Shown in pieces: positions 21,696 through 33,119 of a stretch of DNA of 33,119 nucleotides. Both the position numbers and the translations under genes were made by a program. Numbering within the stretch: position 1 is the stretch's first letter; every line of letters begins with the position of its first letter. The stretch spans positions 1 to 33,119 of the forward strand of contig JACDEV010000002.1 of NCBI GenBank assembly GCA_013816135.1, given 5' to 3'. The notes under the pieces are model-generated. The model saw only the letters and a list, made by a program, of their open reading frames with translations. It was not told the DNA's origin and did not search any database. Origin of the DNA: Patescibacteria group bacterium. GTDB lineage: Bacteria; Patescibacteriota; Minisyncoccia; Phycocordibacterales; DATDWN01.

Positions 21696-23412
21696 AAGAA
21701 TTTTTTATCGTATTTATCCTCTGTGATATCCTTTGACACTCCAGAAGCAATTTTTTTATATTATCGGCATCCTTCGACTGTTCAGCTTTTTGAAGAACTA
21801 TCATGGCCTCTGAAAATTCTTTTTTAAGATATTCTTCTTCGAGTCCGAGAAGGAGGTAGTTGATTTCCTTTTCAATATTTATCTTATTATTATAATAGCT
21901 TTCTGTTTCAAATAATAGTAGGTCCTTATCTTTTTCAAAATATTTTTCTAAAACTTCAAATCTTTCTTTTATTATTTCCTTTGCTCTTTTCTCAACTTCT
22001 GCTTTTTCTAGTTCATTATCTTTTGGTTTTGTTCTCTGCCACATTATTATTCCCATTACCTTCCGCTCTATTGATTCTGTTCTTCTCCCCGGTGGTGATG
22101 CTTCTGCTTTTGGTGAATAGTTTACTGTAGATTGGGATGCTGACTTTGGCACTACCCTTTTTAAGTCTTCCCACAACGCCTCTTCCTTAATAAATGTTTT
22201 TTTGGCAATAGATTTTATGAAGTGAGATTTTTCGATGGTGGATGGCAGTTCTGCTACGTATGGCAAAACATTTTTCTGAATCTCTATTCCAAGCTCTCGT
22301 GACTCTAAACCTTTAGATAGTAGTGTATCAGTGTAGTAGTCGATTATATGTTTGGCAGTCTTTAAGGATTCCTTCAATTTTTCTACATCTTCTTTTGCTA
22401 AGTCCGCTGGGTCCTTGCCTTCGGGCATTACCGCTATTTTTAATTCCATTCCTAAAGATAATGCTATTTGAGCACTTCTGTTTGAGGCTGCAAAGCCAGC
22501 ACTGTCTCCGTCATAGGCCATAATTATCCGATTAGAGAGCCTTCTTAACTTTGTTAGATGCATTTCAGTTAAAGCAGTTCCTGAAGAAGCCACCGTGTTA
22601 GGAATTTCTGCTTGATGAAGCATGACCAAATCCATCTGTCCTTCCACTAAAATAGAATAATCCTTTAATCTGATATCTACTTTAGCTTTATCCAATCCGA
22701 ATAAAATATCCGACTTATTGAACAAAGAAGTCTCAGGACTGTTTAGATATTTTGGAGATTTTTCATCAGGTACTAGAATTCTACCTGAAAATCCAACTAC
22801 TCTTCCAGATGAGTCACTTATTGGAAACATAATTCTTCCTCTAAAGGTATCGTAATAGGAGACGGGCGCTCCATCCTTCCTTTTTATCAAACCAGTTTCC
22901 ATCATATCCCCTTCTGTCACTCCTTTAGATAAAAGAAATTCAAATAAATCCCTCCACTCCAGCGGTGCGTATCCTATTCGAAAATCACCAATGGTTTTTT
23001 CAATTACCCCTCGATTTTCCAAGTAGTCTTTCGCTTCTTTATTTTCAGAAAGTTTCTTTTGGTAGAAAAACACAGCCTGTTCTAATACTCCATGCAATCT
23101 CTCTTTTTCTGTCTTGTCTCCTCGATCAAATTGTTCTAATTTCACTCCAGCTTTATCTGCTAATATTTTCAAGCTTCCGATAAAATCCAATCCTTCAAAT
23201 TCCTGAACAAAAGTAAAAATGTCTCCTTTGGCTTGGCAACCAAAACAATAATAACTTCCCCTATCTGGAGATACGAAAAAGGATGGCGTCTTTTCGTTAT
23301 GAAAAGGACACCTTCCTTTAAAGTTCGTGCCTGCTTTATCAAGCTTTATATACGAGCTTATCAAGCTGACGACGTCTATTTTTGATTTAATTTGATCAAC
23401 AGATGATGACAT
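21685..23412 (-). CDS. dnaG: DNA primase
   Basis: A 575-aa primase that synthesises RNA primers at the replication fork. Start set at the ATG of [20 protein letters not shown]; the track's TTG adds seven residues. The zinc-binding domain has Cys35, His38, Cys56 and Cys59 ([18 protein letters not shown]). The catalytic core includes [11 protein letters not shown] and the TOPRIM motifs ([10 protein letters not shown] with the catalytic Glu; AYDGDSAGF with the metal-binding Asp residues). A divergent charged C-terminal helicase-interaction region follows. rpoD overlaps its end by 11 bp, an order (dnaG-rpoD) shared with many bacteria. Confidence 0.96.
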   Translation of the reverse strand: MSSSVDQIKSKIDVVSLISSYIKLDKAGTNFKGRCPFHNEKTPSFFVSPDRGSYYCFGCQAKGDIFTFVQEFEGLDFIGSLKILADKAGVKLEQFDRGDKTEKERLHGVLEQAVFFYQKKLSENKEAKDYLENRGVIEKTIGDFRIGYAPLEWRDLFEFLLSKGVTEGDMMETGLIKRKDGAPVSYYDTFRGRIMFPISDSSGRVVGFSGRILVPDEKSPKYLNSPETSLFNKSDILFGLDKAKVDIRLKDYSILVEGQMDLVMLHQAEIPNTVASSGTALTEMHLTKLRRLSNRIIMAYDGDSAGFAASNRSAQIALSLGMELKIAVMPEGKDPADLAKEDVEKLKESLKTAKHIIDYYTDTLLSKGLESRELGIEIQKNVLPYVAELPSTIEKSHFIKSIAKKTFIKEEALWEDLKRVVPKSASQSTVNYSPKAEASPPGRRTESIERKVMGIIMWQRTKPKDNELEKAEVEKRAKEIIKERFEVLEKYFEKDKDLLLFETESYYNNKINIEKEINYLLLGLEEEYLKKEFSEAMIVLQKAEQSKDADNIKKLLLECQRISQRINTIKNSYEK

Positions 23413-23503
23413 AGGATTTTGAATCTTAAACAATCACATCCATTCGAGCCATTGTCATTTTTGTAGAGTCTGACTTCGAATTTATTAAACTGATTGTAAA
23501 GAA

Positions 23504-27172
<3,669 letters not shown>

Positions 27173-27202
27173 AATTTTAGTTTTAGTGTTGGGCGGATAA
27201 TA

Positions 27203-30200
27203 TTAATTGTCCGACTTCTCACCATTTAAATCTTTCGACCCTGTTTTTATCTGAACATCGAGTGCTAGTCCTCGAAGGTTATTTAACAATACGTTGAATG
27301 ATGCCGGAGTATTGAGTTGAGTAATTGGTAAACCTTTCACTATTGCATCGAAAGCTGCTGATCTTCCTGTAATATCATCTGACTTGATAGTCAAGATTTC
27401 CTGCAATGTGTGAGCTGCACCGTGACCAAGCAAAGCCCAAACTTCCATTTCTCCGAATCGCTGTCCTCCGTTCTGAGCCTTTCCTCCAAGAGGCTGCTGA
27501 GTAATAAGAGAGTAAGGACCAATTGATCGCATGTGAATCTTGTCTTCTACCATGTGGTGAAGCTTCAAGATATACATATACCCTACGGCTACTTCTTGTT
27601 CAAAAGCTTCTCCGGTTCTACCATCAAAGAGTTTCATCTTTCCTGTTTCAGAAAATCCTGCCTTTTTAAGTTCATCTTTAATTTCATCTCCTGTAGCTCC
27701 AGTAAATGGAGGAACGATAGCCTGATAACCAAGAGTATGTGCAGCAAGACCTAAGTGAAGTTCCAATATCTGTCCCAAGTTCATACGAGAAGGCACTCCA
27801 AGTGGTGTTAGAATAACGTCGATTGGAGTTCCATCTACCATGTATGGCATATCTTCTTCTGGAAGAATCTTTGAAATAACTCCTTTATTTCCGTGTCGTC
27901 CTGCAAGCTTGTCTCCAACTGACACATTTCGAAGCTGAGCAACCTCAATGTGAATTCTCTTGATGATACCTGAATCAAGCTTGTCACCTTTCTCTCGTGA
28001 GAAGATTTGAACTTTGATAATTCTTCCTCTCTTTCCTCCTTCCATTCTCTTTGATGTATCTTTTACATCGTGAGCTTTTTCACCGAATAGTGATCTAAGA
28101 AGTCTTTCTTCAGGAGTTAGTTGTGTCTCACCCTTTGGTGTAATTTTTCCAACCAATATGTCTCCAGGTCGTACTTCCGCACCAACCTGAACAATTCCGT
28201 CTTCTGCTAAGTTCTTTAGTTTTGTTTCACCAACATTTGGAATATCGCAAGTAGTAACTTCTGGTCCAAGCTTTGTATCTCGAACGTTAACTACGAACTC
28301 TTCTATATGAATGGACGTAAATTTACTGTCTTTTACCACTCTCTCTGAAAGAATAATCGCATCTTCATAGTTTGATCCGCTCCATGACATGAAAGCAACG
28401 AGCATATTTTGACCAATCGCTGTCTGTCCATTTTGGCTAGCTGATGTGTCTGCAAGGATATCTCCCTTCTTTACCTTATCTCCAACGTTTACGCTTGGTC
28501 TTTGGTGGAAAGCAGTAAAGCCGTTTGTTCGAGAAAATCTTACAAGTTTGTGTTCTGTTTCTTTTCCTTTGCTATTTTTTACTACAACTTTAATACCATC
28601 TGAGTGTGTAACTGTTCCTTCTTCTGTTGCTATAACCAATCTTCCTGTATCTCGAAGAGCATCTGATTCCATTCCTGTCGCAACAAGTGGAGCTTCGGGA
28701 ACGATACATGGTGTAGCTTGTCTCTGCATGTTAGATGCCATGAGAGCACGGTTGGCTTCATCGTGGTTTAGGAATGGGATCATCGATGTTGCGATAGAGA
28801 ATGCCTGGTTTGTAGCAACATCCATAAAATCCACTTTATCCTTAGATATAGTGCTTGGGTTTCCTTCTATTCTAACTTCAACGTCATCAACTAAGATTTT
28901 TCCATCCTTATCAACTGGAGTAGCAGCGTGAGCAATAGCATATCCTTCTTCTTCTGATGCATTCAAATACAAAATCTCATCTGTAACCTTACCGTTCTTT
29001 ACCTTCGCGTATGGAGTTTCGATCATTCCAAAGCTGTTTATCTTTGCATATATAGCCAAACGTAATACTAGACCAATGTTCGGACCTTCTGGTGTGTGGA
29101 TAGGACAAAGTCTTCCATAGTGTGATGTATGAACGTCTCGAACTTCGAATCCTGCTCGTGTTCGGTTAAGACCTCCAGCTCCAAGAGCTGACAACGTTCT
29201 CAAGTTCTCGATTTCTGCCAAAGGGTTCTCCTGAGTCATGAACTGAGAAAGCTGGTTAGTTGTAAAGAATTCTTTGATTCTGGCCTGTAGAGGCTTTGGA
29301 GATATAAACTGAACTGGAAGACTAACATCTGTATCAATAGTAGACATTCTATTTTGAATGTTTCTCTTGATCTGAGCCATACCTGTTCGGATTTTCTGCT
29401 GGAAAAGTTCTCCAACGAATCGGACACGTCGTGATCCTAAGTGGTCAATATCATCCGGTGTTGCGTGAGGAGTGTTGTTAAGTAGTGCAATATTTGAAAT
29501 TATAGTAACAACATCTTCAAGAGAGATTGTTTTTCTTTTAAGTTCTTTCTCATCCATCTTCTTATTAAATCTCTTGTTGAATCTGTATCGTCCAACTGGT
29601 GACAAGTCATATCTTTCTCCATCAAATATAGACATGACAAATTCCTTTGCATTTTCTGCAGTTGCAAGGTCTCCATCTCTTAATCTTTTGTGTATCTCAA
29701 TAAATGCTTCCTCTACTGTCTTTCCGTGATCTTTCAGTAATGTTTTTTCAATAGACTTAGTTGCGAACTCATCTCCAGCAAAAAGCTTCTTTATTGCTTC
29801 ATCATCCTTCGCTCCAAGTACTCGTAATAAGGTTGTTCCAGCAAACTTTCTTTTTCTATCGATTCGAACGAAAATCATCCCTTCTGCATCTGACTCGATT
29901 TCAACCCAAGCACCTCTAGAAGGTATAATCTTAGCCCCAAAAAGCTGTCGTCCTTTAACTTCTGATGCTGTAAAAAATACTCCGTAGCTTCTAGCAAGCT
30001 GAGGCACAATAACTCGTTCAATACCTGAAATAATAAAAGTTCCGTGAGAAGTCATGAGGGGAAAATCCGCCATGAAAATTTCCTGCTCTTTCTCTGTTCC
30101 TAGTATATGATTTTTTAGCTTAACCTTTACTTTAAGAGGAGCTTCGTAGGAAAGCTTATTATCTTTTGCAAAATATTCATCATGCTTTGCATGAGCTAAC

Positions 30201-30415
30201 TCAAAACCTGTAAAATCTAATGTGAATTTTTTTTCAGAATAATCCTTAATTGAAGAGAATTCATCAAAGACTTCTTTCAGTCCTTTTTCTATGAGCCACT
30301 TGAAAGAGTCGAGTTGAGGCTCAACGAAGTTCGGAGTAGGCACGAGAGGTTTTTTGAAACGTCCGAAGAACTTCTGTGGACGTGCAATGTTTTTTGCGAT
30401 GATTGTGTTTTCCAT
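27203..30415 (-). CDS. rpoB: RNA polymerase beta subunit
   Basis: A 1070-aa subunit. The rifampicin-pocket region is visible as TTNQLSQFMTQENPLAEIEN then LRTLSALGAGGLNRTRAGFE. Other conserved regions are RDVHTSHYGRLCPIHTPEGP and VSVGDKLAGRHGNKGVISKI, with a C-terminal GQRFGEMEVWALLGHGAAHT. The position corresponding to E. coli Asp516 and Ser531 follows the usual pattern except that the segment reads QFMTQENPL...LSALGAGGL, so Asn occupies the 'DQNNPL' slot; no resistance inference is made. First gene of the rpoB-rpoC-dnaG-rpoD block, with a ~200-nt leader. No SD before the ATG. Confidence 0.98.
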   Translation of the reverse strand: MENTIIAKNIARPQKFFGRFKKPLVPTPNFVEPQLDSFKWLIEKGLKEVFDEFSSIKDYSEKKFTLDFTGFELAHAKHDEYFAKDNKLSYEAPLKVKVKLKNHILGTEKEQEIFMADFPLMTSHGTFIISGIERVIVPQLARSYGVFFTASEVKGRQLFGAKIIPSRGAWVEIESDAEGMIFVRIDRKRKFAGTTLLRVLGAKDDEAIKKLFAGDEFATKSIEKTLLKDHGKTVEEAFIEIHKRLRDGDLATAENAKEFVMSIFDGERYDLSPVGRYRFNKRFNKKMDEKELKRKTISLEDVVTIISNIALLNNTPHATPDDIDHLGSRRVRFVGELFQQKIRTGMAQIKRNIQNRMSTIDTDVSLPVQFISPKPLQARIKEFFTTNQLSQFMTQENPLAEIENLRTLSALGAGGLNRTRAGFEVRDVHTSHYGRLCPIHTPEGPNIGLVLRLAIYAKINSFGMIETPYAKVKNGKVTDEILYLNASEEEGYAIAHAATPVDKDGKILVDDVEVRIEGNPSTISKDKVDFMDVATNQAFSIATSMIPFLNHDEANRALMASNMQRQATPCIVPEAPLVATGMESDALRDTGRLVIATEEGTVTHSDGIKVVVKNSKGKETEHKLVRFSRTNGFTAFHQRPSVNVGDKVKKGDILADTSASQNGQTAIGQNMLVAFMSWSGSNYEDAIILSERVVKDSKFTSIHIEEFVVNVRDTKLGPEVTTCDIPNVGETKLKNLAEDGIVQVGAEVRPGDILVGKITPKGETQLTPEERLLRSLFGEKAHDVKDTSKRMEGGKRGRIIKVQIFSREKGDKLDSGIIKRIHIEVAQLRNVSVGDKLAGRHGNKGVISKILPEEDMPYMVDGTPIDVILTPLGVPSRMNLGQILELHLGLAAHTLGYQAIVPPFTGATGDEIKDELKKAGFSETGKMKLFDGRTGEAFEQEVAVGYMYILKLHHMVEDKIHMRSIGPYSLITQQPLGGKAQNGGQRFGEMEVWALLGHGAAHTLQEILTIKSDDITGRSAAFDAIVKGLPITQLNTPASFNVLLNNLRGLALDVQIKTGSKDLNGEKSDN

Positions 30416-30483
30416 AATGTTTTGTACTTATTTACTCCGAATTAATAAAATAAAACCAAAAACTCATTCAAAAACAAAAAGAC

Positions 30484-30499
30484 ACCATTCCCCAATGGT
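30484..30499 (-). promoter_or_regulatory. Attenuator-like hairpin in the rpoB leader
   Basis: Minus strand: ACCATT-GGGG-AATGGT followed by GTCTTTTTGTTTTT. It sits between the predicted rpoB promoter and start codon and has the form of a weak intrinsic terminator. The other strand is also T-rich (TTTCCTTTTTT), so direction is not certain. Confidence 0.5.
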
Positions 30500-30616
30500 T
30501 TCCTTTTTTCCTGTTCAATTATGTTTAGCTATTGAAGCTCAAAATAGTTTAAGAATGACCAATTAACCTTGCAATCATCTTCTTCGGACAAAACTCAATC
30601 GTGTGAAGCTGTGATG

Positions 30617-30646
30617 AGTATACTCTAAAAGAGCAAAGTGTGTCAA
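30617..30646 (-). promoter_or_regulatory. Sigma-70 promoter of the rpoB operon
   Basis: Minus strand: perfect -35 TTGACA (30641-30646), 18-bp spacer, -10 TATACT (30617-30622). A second TTGACA lies 10 bp further upstream. The resulting leader is about 195 nt. A perfect DnaA box TTATCCACA (30662-30670) stands immediately upstream of these elements. Confidence 0.75.
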
Positions 30647-30718
30647 GCAATGTCAAGGAGATTATCCACATACTACTCACAGGGGCATTTGACCTTTATC
30701 TTAGCCTTAGAACGAAAA

Positions 30719-30746
30719 ACAGCTCTGGCAGGAATACCAGAGCTGT
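30719..30746 (-). terminator. Terminator of the desaturase gene
   Basis: Perfect 10-bp stem ACAGCTCTGG / CCAGAGCTGT with an 8-nt loop; on the minus strand it runs into TTTTTC. It lies 25 bp past the desaturase stop codon and insulates it from rpoB. Confidence 0.88.
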
Positions 30747-30771
30747 AATTGCTTAATTGTGCGAGTTGATC

Positions 30772-31647
30772 TTACACCGGCGGACGGTTGATATCCCAGA
30801 AAATCCCGAAGTTTTCCCCACCGATAAGAACCCATTTAGGCATGTCGATTTGCCACCATCTCCATCCAAGAAAGGCCACGCTTGCCATCCTGTGATGATT
30901 TTCATGCCAAGGCTCGCCGCTAAAATTAGGGATAGCAATGAGCGGACTATTTTTGCTTTGTTCTTTCACGGTACGACCGTGGACCCCCTTTTTATGGAAC
31001 ACCAGTCGAAAATGATCCCAGCTGTTAATGGCCCAGGTAAACTCCAAAGAAACGACTACACCGCCAAATCCAGCGAGAAGTAGACCCGGGAATCCAGCGA
31101 AGATAAATGGCAGAACAAAACCTGAAAGCATACCAAGAAAATAGACAGTCTTGTCCCACCGCCAATTGGCCATAGTAGTATTTTCACGGCCCAGAGCGAA
31201 AATCACTTCAGCATTTGGTGGTTCCTTAACCTCGAAGAACAACCAGCCCATGTGAGCCCATAGGAGACCCTTAATCCCCTTATACTTTGTTGGGGTATGA
31301 GGGTCCCACGGACCTTCAGTGTCCCAATGGTGTTGTTTGTGGTTTCTCCTCCAGTCATACCAGTGTCCTTGCGCCGCCATTGCTCCAAAGAAATGGATAA
31401 CTTCTTGAGTAAAGAAGTGGCACTTGAAAGACCTGTGAGTAAACAGACGGTGATAACCAAGGGAAACCCCAATTGAGCGAAGCATATAAATCCCGAAAAA
31501 CCAAAACCAGACTTTTCGGCTATAGCCGTGCACAAATGAGTGCCAGCTAATTCCGTCTCGGAACCAATACATGAGGGCCCAGATTGCCATGAGATGTAGC
31601 CACACGACTATTGTAAAGAGCACAGGTCGAAACTTTCCTTTTGTCAC
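30772..31647 (-). CDS. Acyl-lipid/acyl-CoA delta-9-type fatty acid desaturase
   Basis: A 291-aa integral membrane di-iron desaturase introducing a cis double bond into fatty acyl chains. The three histidine boxes are complete: HRLFTH (66-71), a second box in GHWYDWRRNHKQHH (94-107) and EPWHENHH (245-252). Hydrophobic segments lie at about 10-28, 45-62 and 168-200. The start is a GTG with a strong SD (GGGAGG, 5 nt upstream). The gene is clearly GC-richer than rpoB and the EVE gene and has its own -10 box (TATAAT) and terminator. It is unexpected if the host lacks fatty acid synthesis, as most Patescibacteria do; it might modify lipids taken from a partner cell (inference). Confidence 0.93.
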   Translation of the reverse strand: MTKGKFRPVLFTIVVWLHLMAIWALMYWFRDGISWHSFVHGYSRKVWFWFFGIYMLRSIGVSLGYHRLFTHRSFKCHFFTQEVIHFFGAMAAQGHWYDWRRNHKQHHWDTEGPWDPHTPTKYKGIKGLLWAHMGWLFFEVKEPPNAEVIFALGRENTTMANWRWDKTVYFLGMLSGFVLPFIFAGFPGLLLAGFGGVVVSLEFTWAINSWDHFRLVFHKKGVHGRTVKEQSKNSPLIAIPNFSGEPWHENHHRMASVAFLGWRWWQIDMPKWVLIGGENFGIFWDINRPPV

Positions 31648-31677
31648 GGAATCCTCCCTTCTTTTTATAATTATACA

Positions 31678-31707
31678 GAAAAAGACATAACCTCCTAAAA
31701 AGTTATG
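31678..31707 (-). terminator. Terminator of the EVE-domain gene
   Basis: Minus strand CATAAC, 10-nt loop, GTTATG, then TCTTTTTC. It separates the EVE gene from the desaturase gene, whose -10 box (TATAAT) follows at about 31667-31672. Confidence 0.7.
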
Positions 31708-31724
31708 CCCATTTTCTTAATTAT

Positions 31725-32183
31725 TTATTTTCCGCCAAGTTCCAAAACTTTTTTGAAATGTGTTTCTGATACTGGTTGAATCGACAGTCTACTTCCTTGC
31801 TGTGCAACAACCATATCACTGAGTTCAGGACGAAATTTTATATCCTTTAACAAGACACTATTCTTTAATTTTTTTACAAAAATAATATCTACTCCTACCC
31901 AGACGTTATTGGTCTTAGCTTTAGGATCAAAGTGATCATCTTTTGGATTTAGTGCTGTTTCGTCAGGATATGCTTTACTTCCCACTTTAGCTACTCCAAC
32001 AACTCCCATAGGATTACTGCTTGAATGATAGAACAAAACTCCATCACCTTTTTGCATCAAATCCCGGATAAAATTCCTAGCTTGATAGTTTCTTACACCA
32101 GTCCACTCTGTTTTTCCATCCTTTTTTAGGTCGTCAATGGAATAGCAATTTTCTTCACTTTTTATTAACCAATATTTCTTCAT
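31725..32183 (-). CDS. EVE domain protein (THYN1-like)
   Basis: A 152-aa single-domain protein. MKKYWLIKSEENCYSIDDLK, TEWTGVRNYQARNFIRDLMQ, KGDGVLFYHSS and PMGVVGVAKV are the classical EVE/THYN1 motifs, followed by WVGVDIIFVKKLKN and LSIQPVSETHFKKVLEL. EVE domains are related to PUA and YTH folds and are thought to bind modified bases in DNA or RNA. The neighbouring alkylation-repair genes make a DNA-modification link plausible but unproven. No SD. Confidence 0.93.
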   Translation of the reverse strand: MKKYWLIKSEENCYSIDDLKKDGKTEWTGVRNYQARNFIRDLMQKGDGVLFYHSSSNPMGVVGVAKVGSKAYPDETALNPKDDHFDPKAKTNNVWVGVDIIFVKKLKNSVLLKDIKFRPELSDMVVAQQGSRLSIQPVSETHFKKVLELGGK

Positions 32184-32225
32184 ATAAAATTCTTTTACTT
32201 AAAAAGCTGTCTCAAATAGAGGATT

Positions 32226-32480
32226 CTAGTGGTAGAACTTGTTGTATATAGTAGCTAAAATAGTTCCTACGACAAATCCAATAACTGATGTGAGGACTAT
32301 AAGTAAAATAGCATTGCTTATATTAAACGCTTGTACAGTGAAAGGATTGTTTAAAAAATGCATTTTTAATACAAAATTCAAATATCCTTGTGCAAGTCCA
32401 AATGCAACCATAAGAGACCAGAATAAATGCATTGTTCCTGCAAATACTCCTAATGTTAAACCTGCTTTTTGTGTATTCAT
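32226..32480 (-). CDS. Small two-TM membrane protein
   Basis: An 84-aa protein from the ATG at 32480 (MNTQKAGLTLGVFAGTMHLF); the track's TTG start adds 15 polar residues and is less likely. Hydrophobic segments at about 7-32 and 52-78 (AILLIVLTSVIGFVVGTILA) are separated by a short loop (HFLNNPFTVQAF). The GxxxGxxHxxW pattern in the first helix recalls small uncharacterised membrane proteins common in Patescibacteria. Function unknown. Confidence 0.65.
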   Translation of the reverse strand: MNTQKAGLTLGVFAGTMHLFWSLMVAFGLAQGYLNFVLKMHFLNNPFTVQAFNISNAILLIVLTSVIGFVVGTILATIYNKFYH

Positions 32481-32560
32481 TAAATTTAAGGACAAGTCGT
32501 AGTTATTTACTGCTTCCCTGTCCAAATCGTGGTTAATACTAATATTAGTATTATATCACT

Positions 32561-32827
32561 TTATTTAAGAGTTAAAGCCTCCTCACGCAACATCATTTCT
32601 TTCTTCTTTACTCCTCCTCTATTATAACCACCCATTCCTCCGTCAGAACGAATCACTCTGTGACAAGGTATTTCATTATTATAATTCTTACTCATTATAC
32701 TTCCAACTGCCCTATAAGCTTTTGGGCTTCCAGCTTTTTTAGCAACTTCTAGATAGGTCAAAACTTTACCTTTAGGAATAGCTTTCACCACTTCTCTTAC
32801 TTTTTCTGTAAATGTTTTCTTTATCAT
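32561..32827 (-). CDS. MGMT-family O6-alkylguanine repair domain protein
   Basis: An 88-aa protein comprising only the DNA-binding/active-site domain of O6-alkylguanine-DNA alkyltransferases. VLTYLEVAKKAGSPKAYRAV carries the helix-turn-helix and the arginine finger region, and IPCHRVI holds the acceptor Cys55, followed by GGYNRG. Because the active site is PCHR rather than the PWHR of alkyltransferase-like proteins, it should be able to accept an alkyl group. The usual N-terminal domain is absent. Its start lies 1 bp after the stop of the glycosylase gene, so the two form one repair operon. Confidence 0.9.
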   Translation of the reverse strand: MIKKTFTEKVREVVKAIPKGKVLTYLEVAKKAGSPKAYRAVGSIMSKNYNNEIPCHRVIRSDGGMGGYNRGGVKKKEMMLREEALTLK

Positions 32828-32828
32828 C

Positions 32829-33119
32829 TTATTTCAATACAAACCTGTATAACTTTTTGGTCCAAATAGGTCCTGCTGAATTAATACCAATTCTAGGAGT
32901 TTTTAAAACTTTAATCTTCTTTATTTCGGTTAGATCTTCCTCAATCCAAAGACCAGCTTCTTTTCCCAAAATTTTTCCATTAAGTGTCTTATCTATAGAT
33001 AATTTTTTTGTAAGTCGTCCAGGTCCAATACAGCCCTCGATACCTCTCAATAGTACTGCAGCAGGATGTCCTTTTTTTCCACAAGAAATATTAAGCATCC
33101 AATGCATACCATAAGTAAA
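32829..33119 (-). CDS. 3-methyladenine DNA glycosylase (AAG/MPG family), 5' end outside window
   Basis: The frame stays open to the right edge; the residues before the track's ATG read TYG, giving YGMHWMLNISCGKKGHPAAV, the AAG-family motif YGMHxxLN. Further family segments are VLLRGIEG, GPGRLTKKLSID and LWIEED, then PRIGINSAGPIWTKKLYRF. This is the C-terminal half of a monofunctional glycosylase that excises alkylated purines. It is directly upstream of the MGMT gene. The missing N-terminal part, including the catalytic Glu, lies beyond base 33119. Confidence 0.93.
   Translation of the reverse strand, partial: FTYGMHWMLNISCGKKGHPAAVLLRGIEGCIGPGRLTKKLSIDKTLNGKILGKEAGLWIEEDLTEIKKIKVLKTPRIGINSAGPIWTKKLYRFVLK

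Overview
The window looks like a chromosomal segment of a small-genome, AT-rich bacterium, most likely a Candidate Phyla Radiation (Patescibacteria, Parcubacteria-like) lineage. This is inferred from the gene mix and style: compact RpoB (1070 aa) and RpoC (1222 aa), an NMD3-like zinc ribbon, YggT, DUF378 and Lmo0937-type small membrane proteins, a stand-alone UvrD helicase-nuclease, an almost total lack of Shine-Dalgarno (SD) sequences before the AT-rich genes, and TAA/TAG as nearly the only stop codons. In-frame UGA does not occur inside genes, so the standard stop assignment holds. I could not run any database search.

Layout. 1-1.7 kb: 3' part of a class A penicillin-binding protein. 1.8-6.5 kb (minus strand): a tiny membrane peptide, a zinc ribbon, a GAF-GAF-PAS histidine kinase, a Nudix hydrolase, a guanylate-kinase-like P-loop protein and an OmpR-type response regulator. 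6.6-9.6 kb: a plus-strand run of small envelope proteins (YggT, a one-TM protein, Lmo0937-type) and a YtxJ-like thioredoxin, facing a minus-strand run (DUF378, PH-domain protein, small membrane protein, DedA/VTT). 9.7-14.8 kb: typA, two GC-rich small genes, truB, a histidyl-tRNA synthetase lacking its anticodon-binding domain, and an overlapping RNase H-like exonuclease. 14.9-15.8 kb: two more GC-rich genes, including a 33-codon gene absent from the ORF track. 16-19.7 kb: a DsbA-like protein and a UvrD helicase fused to an Fe-S PD-(D/E)XK nuclease. 19.7-20.4 kb: a 735-bp non-coding region with palindromes and a structured repeat. 20.4-30.4 kb: the rpoB-rpoC-dnaG-rpoD block. 30.8-33.1 kb: a GC-rich fatty acid desaturase, an EVE-domain protein, a small membrane protein and an alkylation-repair pair (MGMT domain and 3-methyladenine glycosylase).

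Two patterns stand out. First, a ~120-bp structured element occurs twice (9753-9877 and 20292-20408). Its sequence blocks are conserved, while the outer and middle helices differ in sequence yet stay paired in each copy. One copy ends 3 bp before the typA start codon, the other 3 bp from the rpoD stop codon. Second, six visibly GC-rich genes (kinase-like 5155, 11710, 12104, 14916, 15165, desaturase 30772) all lie on the minus strand, all carry a clear SD, end at hairpins and are single-gene units, several with near-consensus sigma-70 promoters. None of the AT-rich resident genes I inspected has a recognisable SD. This suggests a separately acquired layer of cassette-like genes.
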